Position numbers and translations under genes: made by a program. Source: Palauibacter sp022826685 (lineage in GTDB: Bacteria; Gemmatimonadota; Gemmatimonadetes; Palauibacterales; Palauibacteraceae). From it: DNA of 64,000 nt. Below, piece after piece: positions 15,683-24,223 of the stretch (position 1 is its first letter; each line of letters starts with the position of its first letter). The notes under the pieces were generated by a model. It was not told the DNA's origin. It made no database searches and saw only the letters and a program-made list of their open reading frames with translations. The stretch is taken from the NCBI RefSeq assembly GCF_965221685.1, contig NZ_OZ244907.1. One strand, given 5' to 3'.

Positions 15683-17635
15683 ATGAGCAACCTCCGAATC
15701 AACCTGGACGACCTGCTCCACGCCCGGACCGTCGAGTCCGAACGCATCGAGTTCAAGGCGACGTGGGACCCGAGGGTGACGGGCCACCAGGTGTTGAAGA
15801 CGATCTGCGCGTTCGCGAACGATCTCAGGAGGCACGGGAGCGGCTACGTGATTCTGGGCGTCGCCGAGAAGGACGGCAGCGCCGACCTGCCGCCGCGGGG
15901 ACTGAGTCCGGAGCAGATCGACGACGCCACCCGGTGGATTACCGGTAACTGCCACCGCATCGTCCCGCGGTACGTCCCCAGAATCTCCCGCGAAGAGGTG
16001 GAGGGCCGGAGCATCCTCGTCATCTGGGTGCCCGCGAGCGAGACGCCTCCGCACCAGGCTCCAGACGGAGAGAAGGGCGACAGGAAGTACTGGGTACGAA
16101 TCGACCAGAGGACGGTGGATGCCCAGCACGCCGGCCTTCTCACTCAACTGCTGAACCAATCCGCCATCGTGCCCTGGGACTCCCGGGCGGCGGAGGACGC
16201 CACGCTCGACGACCTCAGCGAAACGCTCGTTCGGGAGCACCTGAAGGCTTCCGGCAGTGCGCTCGTGGAGGAGAAGGACGCGCGAACGATCTACCGGAAG
16301 ATGGACATCGTCCGGCGCATCAACGATCACGAAGTGCCGCGCAACGTCGGCCTTCTCTTTTTCGCGCGCGAGCCCGGGCGGTGGTTTCCCGGGGCGAAGA
16401 TCGAGACCAGCATCCTCCGCACCGGGGCCGGCGGCGATGTTCTGGAGGAAAAGGACTTTCGAGGAGGCCTCGCGGAACAGGTGCGCGCGTGTCTGGCCCA
16501 CCTTCGGCGCGAGGTCATCGGGTCGGCAATACACAAGCCGGCGAGCGGAGCCAGGGCGTCGCGCCGGCCGAGCTACCCGGAGGAGGCGCTGCGCGAAATA
16601 CTCGTGAACGCACTCTACCACCGCGGTTACGATGAGGGTTCGCCGCACACGACACTGGTTCGGATCACTTCGGACCGGATCGACATCCGGAGCACGCCGG
16701 GGCCCGTGCCGGGGGTCGGCCGCGAGGAACTCATCCGGGGCGCGACGCCGAAGCTGGTGCCGCCGCGGAACCCGCGCATCGGCGAGCTGTTCAAGGAAAC
16801 CGGACTGGCGGAGAAGCGCCTGACGGGCCTGGACAAGGTCTACCAGGCGATGGAGCGCAACGGCTCGCCGCCCCCGGAGTTCTACTTCGACGAGGAACGC
16901 ACTTTTTTTCAGGCCACCCTCCATGCACACGCCTGGCGGAGCGCGGGCTCGGCGATTCGCGAGGCGGGCGAACTGCGGGCTGTCGGCCGGCAGCAAGAGG
17001 CGTTGGAGAAGCTCGAGGCCGCGTGGCACGCCAATTACGGATCGGTCGTGATCGCAGAGGAGTTCGTGCGGCAGTGTTTGGCGTTGGGAGACCTCGACCG
17101 CGCTGAGCCGGTGATCAGAATGAACCTGCACCTGGCCGCCCACGTCGAGCGTCCCGACGTCGTCGTGCCGTGGCTCGAGGCCCTGATCGCGGACGGACAG
17201 GGAGAGCGAGTGCAGCGCTTCCTCAACAAGTATGGCTTAAGGCTGTCTGCCCGGGAGGCGGTCGGAGCCGCGATCGTCGCGAGACGCCTCGGGGACGAGG
17301 ACCTGGCGGCTCGACTCTTCAACGCCGCGGGACCCGCGATTCTCGACGAACCCCGGACGCTGCTGGAGAGTGCCCAGAGCAAGCTGTGGCTGGCCGGCGA
17401 GGCGCATCGCGAGGGACGCGCCGACGACAATCGTCGGCTGCTGGAAGATGCGCGCACGCTCCTGGAACGTCTCCTCGGAATGGACGCCCCGCGGCGCCGG
17501 CATGCGTGGGCCTGGCACGAACTCGGCCGGGTCCGCCGTTGGCTTCGCGAACCGGCATCGGCCGTGGACGAAGCCTATGCCAACGCGATCAGGCTGGCGC
17601 CGGACGAAACGAGGTTCCACGAGGAGCGCGGCTGA
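15683..17635 (+). CDS. Schlafen/AlbA_2 ATP-binding-type protein with TPR-like tail
   Basis: A 650-residue protein. Residues 1-140 form an AlbA_2 (Schlafen-like) domain: VESERIEFKATWDPR, KTICAFANDL, GYVILGVAEKDG and the downstream ILVIWVPAS...RKYWVRI. Residues 300-400 carry the companion ATPase-like region (PEEALREILVNALYHRGYDE, FKETGLAEKRLTGLDKVYQA) of COG2865-type putative regulators. Residues 420-650 are helical repeats of TPR type. Such proteins are thought to regulate transcription or act in defence; RNase activity is known for some Schlafen relatives but not shown here. The gene lies alone between the lipoprotein pair and the M28 peptidase. Confidence 0.75.
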   Translation: MSNLRINLDDLLHARTVESERIEFKATWDPRVTGHQVLKTICAFANDLRRHGSGYVILGVAEKDGSADLPPRGLSPEQIDDATRWITGNCHRIVPRYVPRISREEVEGRSILVIWVPASETPPHQAPDGEKGDRKYWVRIDQRTVDAQHAGLLTQLLNQSAIVPWDSRAAEDATLDDLSETLVREHLKASGSALVEEKDARTIYRKMDIVRRINDHEVPRNVGLLFFAREPGRWFPGAKIETSILRTGAGGDVLEEKDFRGGLAEQVRACLAHLRREVIGSAIHKPASGARASRRPSYPEEALREILVNALYHRGYDEGSPHTTLVRITSDRIDIRSTPGPVPGVGREELIRGATPKLVPPRNPRIGELFKETGLAEKRLTGLDKVYQAMERNGSPPPEFYFDEERTFFQATLHAHAWRSAGSAIREAGELRAVGRQQEALEKLEAAWHANYGSVVIAEEFVRQCLALGDLDRAEPVIRMNLHLAAHVERPDVVVPWLEALIADGQGERVQRFLNKYGLRLSAREAVGAAIVARRLGDEDLAARLFNAAGPAILDEPRTLLESAQSKLWLAGEAHREGRADDNRRLLEDARTLLERLLGMDAPRRRHAWAWHELGRVRRWLREPASAVDEAYANAIRLAPDETRFHEERG

Positions 17636-17786
17636 GGCGACCGAGAATCGGACAAGCAGCCCTTGGCAGACCGCACGCTTGACGATGAACTTGATGCGAG
17701 CTATTGACGCGCCAAGAAGTCCGGTTCTCACGCCAGGCGCCCGCGTCGTCCCGTGAGATCGCCGCTCACGTCAGGAGATCCGCAAG

Positions 17787-20003
17787 ATGCCAGCGTCCCC
17801 CGTCCCCGTTCGCGCGGCTGCTCCGCTGCTCTTCGCGGTCGCTCCCCTGCTCGCCGTCGTGGCTGCGGCCCGCTCCGGCCCCGCTCCCCTGCCCGCCCAG
17901 GAGCCCCCCCAGGAGCCCGCGGCCGTCCAGGAGCCGGCGCTGACCGGCTTCACCGCGGCGCGCGCCGTCACGCAGCTCGCGTGCGAGGCCCGGTTCCTGG
18001 ATCTGCCCCGCTCCGAGTCGTTCCGCGAGCACCTGCGGACGGTCACCGAGAACCCGCACCCGGCGGGGTCGGAGGCCCAGGTGCGGGTCGGCGACTACCT
18101 CGTCCGGGCCATGGAGGAGGCGGGGCTCGCGGTGACGCGCCACCCCTACGACGTCTACCTGCCGGAGCTGACCGACGACGTCGAGGTGCACATCGTGACG
18201 CCGGTCGCGATGCAGCTTTCCAACCGCGAGCCCGCGCTGGCCGAGGACCGCTTCTCCGGCCACCCCGACCTGCTCAACGGGTGGAACGCCTTCTCGGGCT
18301 CGGGCGACGTCACCGGCGAGGTCGTCTACGCCAACTACGGCCGCCGCGAGGACTATCTCGAGCTGGACGAGATGGGCGTGTCCCTGGACGGCAAGGTCGT
18401 GATCGCCCGCTACGGGGGGAACTTCCGCGGCTACAAGGTGCTGTTCGCCGAGGAGCGGGGGGCGGTGGGCGTCGTCATGTTCAACGATCCCGGGTTCTCG
18501 GGACTCGCCGCCTACCCCGAAGGCCCGATGATGAACGGGGAGACGATCCAGCGCGGCTCCGTCCTCACGCTCCCCTGGACCGGCGACCCGCTCACTCCGT
18601 TCGAACCCGCGCTGCCCGTGGACGCCGAGCCCGGCGACGACCGGAACGGCGGCCGGCAGGTGGAGCGCCTCGACCCCTCCGAGGTGCCGCTGCACAACAT
18701 CCCCGTCCTGCCCATCGGCTACGAGGCCGCCACCGAGATCCTGTCCCGCATGACGGGCCGCGAGGTCCCGCCCGGCTGGGCGGCGGGGATGGAGGTGGAC
18801 TACCGCATCACGGGCGGCCCCGAACTGACGGTGCGGGTGCGCGTGAACCAGCCCATGAAGCTCACCCGCGCGACCAACGTCGTGGGCACCGTGCGCGGGA
18901 GCGAGTTCCCGGACGAGTGGTTCATCCTGGGCGCGCACTACGACCCCTGGGGCTTCGGCGCCATCGACCCGAACGGCGGCACCGCGATGCTGCTGACGCT
19001 CGCCGAGGCGCTGGGCGAGCTGTCGCGGGACGAGGCGTGCCGGCCGCGCCGCTCGATCATGATCGCGCACTGGGACGCGGAGGAGTACGGCATCATCGGG
19101 TCGACCGAGTGGGTCGAGGAGTTCCGCGAGGCGCTGGAGGCGAACGCGATCGCCTACATCAACGCCGACGCCGCGGTGTCGGGCGCCAACTTCGGCAGCT
19201 CCTCCTCTCCGTCGCTCAAGGGGCAGATCATCGAGGCCACGAAGGCGGTGACCTACCCCGGCAGCGACGAATCGGTGTACGACTGGTGGCTGGAGCGCAC
19301 GGGCGGGGAGGCGACGGAACCGGCCCTCGGCAACCTCGGCGGCGGCTCCGACCATGTCGGCTTCTACACCCACGCGGGGGTGCCGTCGGGCTCGCTCTCC
19401 TCCGGCAACCCCGGCGGCGTCTACCACTCCAACTACGACAACTTCGCGTGGTACGAGCGCTTCGGAGACACGACGTTCGCCCACGGGCCGATGATCGCCC
19501 GGGCCGACGGGATCCTCGCGCTCCGCTTCGCCAACGCCGACGTGCTCCCCTACGACGTGGTCCGCTACGCGACCGACACGCGCACCCATGTGGAGACGCT
19601 GTACGAGGTCGCGGCCCAGCGCGGCCTGAAGGTCGATCTGTCGCGGCTCGTCGAGAGCACCAGTGAGCTGGACGAGGCCGCCGCGGTCCTGGTGGCGGCG
19701 CGCGAGCGCTGGCTCGGATCCGGGGAGGTGGACGCGGCGGAGGCCGAGGCGGTGAACCGGGCGCTCATCGGACTCGAGAAGGCCTGGCTGAACGACCGGG
19801 GACTCCAGGGCCGGCCGTGGAGCCGCTCGATCTACGTCTCGCCGGACCCGTTCAGCGGCTACGCCTCGTGGATGCTGCCGGGCCTCCGCTACGAGATCGA
19901 GACGGACGACCGGGCCGACCTGCCCGGGTGGGAGCGCGTCTACATCGGCGCCGTCCGGAACCTGGCGGAGCGCATGCGGGCGGTGGCCGCGATGATGCCG
20001 TAG
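17787..20003 (+). CDS. M28 family metallopeptidase (glutamate-carboxypeptidase-like)
   Basis: A 738-residue exported peptidase. A signal peptide (VRAAAPLLFAVAPLLAVVAA) is followed by a PA domain (about 160-330), the M28 zinc peptidase domain (about 330-580) and a transferrin-receptor-type dimerisation domain (about 620-735). Zinc ligands and catalytic residues are visible: H384 in GAHYDPW, D394 in DPNGGT, E432/E433 in WDAEEYG, and the later SDHVGFYTHAGVPSGS. It should cleave a C-terminal or N-acetylated acidic residue from peptides outside the cytoplasm. CAGGAG precedes the ATG. Its last 30 bases are duplicated beyond the Phd gene (see the direct repeat). Confidence 0.9.
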   Translation: MPASPVPVRAAAPLLFAVAPLLAVVAAARSGPAPLPAQEPPQEPAAVQEPALTGFTAARAVTQLACEARFLDLPRSESFREHLRTVTENPHPAGSEAQVRVGDYLVRAMEEAGLAVTRHPYDVYLPELTDDVEVHIVTPVAMQLSNREPALAEDRFSGHPDLLNGWNAFSGSGDVTGEVVYANYGRREDYLELDEMGVSLDGKVVIARYGGNFRGYKVLFAEERGAVGVVMFNDPGFSGLAAYPEGPMMNGETIQRGSVLTLPWTGDPLTPFEPALPVDAEPGDDRNGGRQVERLDPSEVPLHNIPVLPIGYEAATEILSRMTGREVPPGWAAGMEVDYRITGGPELTVRVRVNQPMKLTRATNVVGTVRGSEFPDEWFILGAHYDPWGFGAIDPNGGTAMLLTLAEALGELSRDEACRPRRSIMIAHWDAEEYGIIGSTEWVEEFREALEANAIAYINADAAVSGANFGSSSSPSLKGQIIEATKAVTYPGSDESVYDWWLERTGGEATEPALGNLGGGSDHVGFYTHAGVPSGSLSSGNPGGVYHSNYDNFAWYERFGDTTFAHGPMIARADGILALRFANADVLPYDVVRYATDTRTHVETLYEVAAQRGLKVDLSRLVESTSELDEAAAVLVAARERWLGSGEVDAAEAEAVNRALIGLEKAWLNDRGLQGRPWSRSIYVSPDPFSGYASWMLPGLRYEIETDDRADLPGWERVYIGAVRNLAERMRAVAAMMP
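19974..20003 (+). repeat. direct repeat flanking Phd gene, left copy
   Basis: Thirty bases at the end of the M28 gene, coding for MRAVAAMMP and its stop codon, recur at 20386-20415 with one mismatch. The Phd antitoxin gene lies between the copies. The pattern suggests that the antitoxin segment was added by a recombination event that duplicated the 3' end of the peptidase gene. Confidence 0.7.
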
Positions 20004-20072
20004 GACGCGCCGAAGCCGGGATCCGACGCTTCAGACTTGATGGAGAACTCGGGGCGAGCCATACTGAATTCG

Positions 20073-20087
20073 ATACGAATACCGTAT
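20073..20087. promoter_or_regulatory. operator candidate for Phd gene
   Basis: The inverted repeat ATACG-AATAC-CGTAT lies ten bases before the Phd start codon. Phd/YefM antitoxins repress their own operon by binding such short palindromes, so this is the expected operator. Confidence 0.5.
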
Positions 20088-20096
20088 GGAGGAGCC

Positions 20097-20375
20097 ATGC
20101 ACCGCACCCAGGACACATACGCGCTGAGTCATTTCCGGCAGCACACGGGCGAACATCTTGAGCGGATCCGGGAGGGGCGGGTCGAGACCATCACGCAAAA
20201 CGGAGAAGCCGCGATGGTCGTGATGAGCCCGGAGCGCTACGACTTCCTGGTCCATTCGGTCGAGCGTGGCCACCTGTGGCGCGAGGCGCTCCGAGCCTAC
20301 AGGGCGGGCGAACCGGGCGTCCCCGCGAGGGAGGCCATCGAAGGCCTCGCCAATGAACTCGACGCGGATTCTTGA
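20097..20375 (+). CDS. Phd/YefM-type antitoxin, orphan
   Basis: A 92-residue protein with the Phd/YefM pattern: N-terminal ALSHFRQHTGEHLERIREGR, then VETITQNGEAAMVVMSPERYDFL, the strand-turn typical of the DNA-binding domain, and a variable C-terminal tail that would wrap the toxin. GGAGGAG precedes the ATG at 20097; the upstream extension is dropped. A toxin gene should follow on the same strand, but the next 40 bases hold only the duplicated end of the M28 gene. The antitoxin is therefore orphaned or regulates a toxin elsewhere. Confidence 0.78.
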   Translation: MHRTQDTYALSHFRQHTGEHLERIREGRVETITQNGEAAMVVMSPERYDFLVHSVERGHLWREALRAYRAGEPGVPAREAIEGLANELDADS

Positions 20376-20385
20376 CGCGGGCGAG

Positions 20386-20415
20386 ATGCGGGCGGTGGCG
20401 GCGATGATGCCGTAG
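20386..20415 (+). repeat. direct repeat flanking Phd gene, right copy
   Basis: Second copy of the 30-base repeat that ends the M28 gene, with one mismatch. It forms part of a short frame that again ends MRAVAAMMP before a stop, but without the rest of the peptidase. Confidence 0.7.
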
Positions 20416-20421
20416 AACGTC

Positions 20422-21621
20422 TCAGTTGCGCGTCAGGCGCAGCACCTGCGGATGGGCGACGTCCAGTTCGTCCCGCCGGACGCCGAGCACCGCGTCCATG
20501 GTGATGTCCGACACGGTGAAGCGGTCCGGAATCCGCACGGTTCCGAGCCAGGTCCCGTCGGCGTCGAGCACCAGCCACTCCTGCGGCTCGTCCTGCTCGC
20601 TCTCACCCCGGTAGAGTTCGAGCCAGACCGCCCCGGAGGGATCGACGAGGATGTCGGCGAAGGCGGGCCGGGTACGGGAGGCGGGAGCTTCTTCCAACAC
20701 CCCCCTGAAGAAGTTCCCGGGCGGGACGCCGTCGAGAACGGCAGCGCGTTCCGCGGCGATCGCGGCGTCGCCGAGGTCCAGCGGGTAGTCGGGAATCCAC
20801 AGGATGCGCAGCAGGTTACCGGACATGTCCAGTTCCTCCACCTGCATCGTCTCGGATGAGCCGCGAAGGATGCGCCATCCAAGAACCGCGATCCGGGATG
20901 CCCTGCCGAAGAGTGGCGAGATCGTCCGGTATTCGTCTCCGCGGGAGACATACACCTCGTGTCCGCTCGTCTCGCCGATGCTGTCGATCAGCGTCCCCTG
21001 GAGGTCGAAGAGGACGAGAGGCTCCCGGCGCCAGACCAGCCCGCTGAGGCCCGCCTGTGGCAACACCGGCCGGTTCAACTCCGGGAGGACCGCACCGCCA
21101 CCCAGGTAGTGCAGGTCGGTCGTGAAGAAATCGACGGCGAAGGTCCGGACCACCGACAGGTCGGGAGCGACCACGGTGACCCGCCGGTCGCCGAAGGCCA
21201 GCAGCGTGTCGCCGGCATTCTCCAGACCGCGGAGGCGTCTGAACTCGCCGGGACCGTCCCCCTCGCCGCCGAAGGACGCCTGGAACTCGCCGCTCGCGGA
21301 GAACACCCGCACTTCCCGCGAGCCCCCGTCGGCAATCATGAGCGAGCCATCCGGGCGCCGCTTCATGCTGCCGGCCCCGTAGAACTCGCGGGCCGGACCG
21401 GTCCCCGAGAGCGTGAGGTCGACGACGGGATCCGGGCCGACGCGCCAAAGGCTCGAATCGCCCCAGAGCGGCCGCATCGCCTCGACGATGCGGACGCCCG
21501 CGCTGTCGCGCTGGACGACGAAGGGGATGCCCGAATCGCCGTCACCGCAGGCGACGAGACCGCACAGCAGGAGAAGGGCCGCGCCACCGAAACGGGGGGT
21601 CGAACATGTCCGCATGGTCAT
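20422..21621 (-). CDS. six-bladed beta-propeller lipoprotein
   Basis: About 399 residues, with lipoprotein signal (RTCSTPRFGGAALLLLCGLVAC). The mature part repeats the NHL-like propeller motif: GSLMIADGGSREVRVFSASG, GDTLLAFGDRRVTVVAPDLSVVRTF, then later FADILVDPSGAVWLELYRGE and EWLVLDADGTWLGTVRIPD. Six-bladed propeller lipoproteins of this kind are abundant in Gemmatimonadota and relatives. The likely place is the outer face of a membrane, binding a ligand or partner. The open frame continues upstream to 21783, but the signal begins at the ATG at 21621. Confidence 0.78.
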   Translation of the reverse strand: MTMRTCSTPRFGGAALLLLCGLVACGDGDSGIPFVVQRDSAGVRIVEAMRPLWGDSSLWRVGPDPVVDLTLSGTGPAREFYGAGSMKRRPDGSLMIADGGSREVRVFSASGEFQASFGGEGDGPGEFRRLRGLENAGDTLLAFGDRRVTVVAPDLSVVRTFAVDFFTTDLHYLGGGAVLPELNRPVLPQAGLSGLVWRREPLVLFDLQGTLIDSIGETSGHEVYVSRGDEYRTISPLFGRASRIAVLGWRILRGSSETMQVEELDMSGNLLRILWIPDYPLDLGDAAIAAERAAVLDGVPPGNFFRGVLEEAPASRTRPAFADILVDPSGAVWLELYRGESEQDEPQEWLVLDADGTWLGTVRIPDRFTVSDITMDAVLGVRRDELDVAHPQVLRLTRN

Positions 21622-21895
21622 TCCATCATCCCGCGGCTTACGGTTCCGGGTCAAGGTTCCTACCCGCCCGCTCTCCGGCATCCCGGCGCCTTCATCGCTC
21701 GATCCGGAGACAGGCCGCTTCTGCGTCATGATCCCCCACCATCGATCCGGCCCGATCGTCGTGAGCCGCGTGCATATCGCCACACTCCAGGTACGCGTTC
21801 CTCCGGGCCTACGAGGCCCGACGTGCGCCGTTTACCGTACCCGTACAACCGGCGTAACGCATCCCCCGACCACCTACACCTTCAATTCTCACCGC

Positions 21896-24223
21896 TCACA
21901 CGTCTGCCCCGGCGTCCACGCGTAAGAAATCATGCCGTATCTCAAACCGTTTCCTCTCTCCCGCGCTAGGGACAAAACCAGCCGTGATCGCGTCTGGAAC
22001 AGGAATGTATATCTGGTTCTTGAGAACGATCGTACACGTCGGATATGGTCCTCCATCTGCCTCCTCCGCGATCGTTCCTCGTGTCTGAAGATCATAATAC
22101 AATCCAAACCGCCCTGACTGATGCACGAAGATGAACAACACTCTCTGTCCGCCCCACACTACTGACGTTTTATGGGGTTGTAGGAAGAACTCACCCACTT
22201 CCGTCCGCGCTCTTTTTGTTATCGCCACGAAGCAACGATATCCACTGAGTGCGGGATCTTCTCGATTGATCATTAACAGTTTCGCGTCCGTCGAGACGTC
22301 CAACCTATTGACAGCGGGTAATGCATCCAACGTCACTTCTCCTAACGTCGCTTCTCTCATCATCCCCTGATTTGCAACCACATCCGGCACGATCTCCTCC
22401 ACACTCGCCGTTGTAGAGTGATCGACAATTTGTACGTCCAAGCGCGCCGCCGCCATGGACTGCTGTACTGCCTGCTTAACGTCAATCCGTCCGGATTGGT
22501 AATCTGCCCATACTTGCGGCAGGCTCCCAAGATCCGTGTCCTCGTATTCGAACACTTCCCGCGAACGCCTAATTGCTTTCAAGAAGGCTTCCGCGCCCTG
22601 TCTCTGGCTGCTTGGGACGTACTCGGCCACCCTAGGGAATATGATACTCCTGACGTAATCTTTCGCCATACTGCCAAATGCTGAATATTCATTATCGTAC
22701 AAACTGAGCATCAATGACACGGTTTCAGAATCGGGATCGAACGTGAGCTCTACAATGTTGTTCTTTTGGGTCGTCAGAAGTGGTAATCCATGAGTGATCT
22801 TTCCGAACTGCACAGCAGTTTGTTTCAGAAAATAATCTCGCTCGAGAATTGCTTCAATTCTATATTTTAATGCACTTTGTGCGACCGTCAAATCGCCTAT
22901 TGGAATACGTTTGTGAACGGTCGGCGCGTCTTGGATCTCCTTGATATTACAGAATTGCGTCAAGAACTGCCGCTGGCAACGTCGACGTGGGCCTCGAGGA
23001 GCAAGCACAAGCACCGGCACATCTTCACTCGCATGGAGTGCAACGAGGTCGCGGTCAGCAGCTCCATAGAGTAGCACGCGACGCTGGGAGGACAGATCCT
23101 TTACTTCGTTCAGCGTAATCCTGTCACCCGGTTGAATCTCAATCGTAATGTGGCCGCACATGTCGAATCGTTTGCGATTCGCCACCCAGGTCAGAAATCC
23201 GGGACTCGCGTCACACTCCGCTTCGGAAGCCAGACACTTCGACACGAATTCGTCGATCTCCGACATCATTGATTGGAGCAACTGAGCACTTTCTGCCGTC
23301 AATGCCTCACGTCCCGCCGTAGGTTGTAGCATGCGCAAGTCTGCCACTCCGCCGAGCCCGTACACCGATGAAACCGTGGCCGTTGCTAGTCCAAAACCAC
23401 TTCGATACGTCTGAAGTGCAGATCGGTTGCTTAGCAGTGTAACCGATCCGGCAATCTCCCTGCCCGACCAGATCACGTTGCCAAGACCCAGCCAAATCTC
23501 AGCGTTCCTCGAAACGATCATCGATACATCCGCCACCAACCTCGGCCCAATACGACAGCTTCGTTCCTCACGACGCCATCGTTCCGCAGGTCGTGGTACT
23601 ACGTCCGCCATCCTCTGCCCGCTAAGCCGTTTTCCGTTTAATTTCACCGCGGGATCCAAAAACCGGACGAACTGTGTCAGGTACGTCTCCGCCTTGCCGA
23701 TTTGGTGCCGATACTCCTCCATTACATGAGCTGTGACCTTCGTGCCTGGATTCCCGGTTGGTGCAATCTCCTCCAAGTCGATGCAATCGTCATTCAGTGA
23801 CAACTCCGAAAGAATGGCGCGACTCCAAGTACGACGTTTGGTGGCAGTACTCTCGGTTTCGACGACCAACTCGTCCGCAATCCCAAAGCTAGCCATGGCC
23901 CCTATACCAAACGTACCGACCACACCGGCGGCTCGCGCTTCGTCCGTGTCCTTTCCACTGCTCCCCGCGCGCCAATAGTGATCCCGCACCTGATCAGCCG
24001 TCATTCCGATGCCGTTGTCCTCGATCGTTATATACTCACCTTCAACCGTGATCTCGATCCGTCCCTCGAACGCTCCCTCCAGATGTTCTCGCTGGAGAAT
24101 CGCATCGTATGCATTCTGCGTGTTCTCCCGTAACAGCGCTAGAGGAGATTGATATATTTGTTTTGCGAACAGTTCCAGGACACGTTCCGTCTTGACACTG
24201 AACGGGATTTTCCTCCTCATCAT
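21896..24223 (-). CDS. Hsp90-like GHKL ATPase, candidate defence protein
   Basis: A 775-residue protein whose first 190 residues are a GHKL ATPase domain: N-box E33-N37 in ENTQNAYDAI, D69-G73 in EDNGIGMT, and G103-G108 in GTFGIGAMASF. The order and spacing are like Hsp90/HtpG, but the middle and C-terminal parts are not recognisable Hsp90 client or MEEVD regions. The start ATG overlaps the stop of the phosphoesterase gene by four bases (ATGA), so the two are translationally coupled. The gene is clearly less GC-rich than its chromosomal neighbours. Similar GHKL ATPases occur in antiphage systems; here it probably senses or remodels and signals to the phosphoesterase. Its exact role is unknown. 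Confidence 0.78.
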   Translation of the reverse strand: MMRRKIPFSVKTERVLELFAKQIYQSPLALLRENTQNAYDAILQREHLEGAFEGRIEITVEGEYITIEDNGIGMTADQVRDHYWRAGSSGKDTDEARAAGVVGTFGIGAMASFGIADELVVETESTATKRRTWSRAILSELSLNDDCIDLEEIAPTGNPGTKVTAHVMEEYRHQIGKAETYLTQFVRFLDPAVKLNGKRLSGQRMADVVPRPAERWRREERSCRIGPRLVADVSMIVSRNAEIWLGLGNVIWSGREIAGSVTLLSNRSALQTYRSGFGLATATVSSVYGLGGVADLRMLQPTAGREALTAESAQLLQSMMSEIDEFVSKCLASEAECDASPGFLTWVANRKRFDMCGHITIEIQPGDRITLNEVKDLSSQRRVLLYGAADRDLVALHASEDVPVLVLAPRGPRRRCQRQFLTQFCNIKEIQDAPTVHKRIPIGDLTVAQSALKYRIEAILERDYFLKQTAVQFGKITHGLPLLTTQKNNIVELTFDPDSETVSLMLSLYDNEYSAFGSMAKDYVRSIIFPRVAEYVPSSQRQGAEAFLKAIRRSREVFEYEDTDLGSLPQVWADYQSGRIDVKQAVQQSMAAARLDVQIVDHSTTASVEEIVPDVVANQGMMREATLGEVTLDALPAVNRLDVSTDAKLLMINREDPALSGYRCFVAITKRARTEVGEFFLQPHKTSVVWGGQRVLFIFVHQSGRFGLYYDLQTRGTIAEEADGGPYPTCTIVLKNQIYIPVPDAITAGFVPSAGERKRFEIRHDFLRVDAGADV

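Noticed and set aside
17753..19666. Long open frame overlapping the M28 peptidase in another frame
   Set aside because: Arg/Gly/Ala/Pro-rich shadow translation of the peptidase gene.
20297..20578. Possible toxin partner for the Phd antitoxin
   Set aside because: It is on the opposite strand, has no ParE/Doc/RelE pattern and overlaps the propeller gene.
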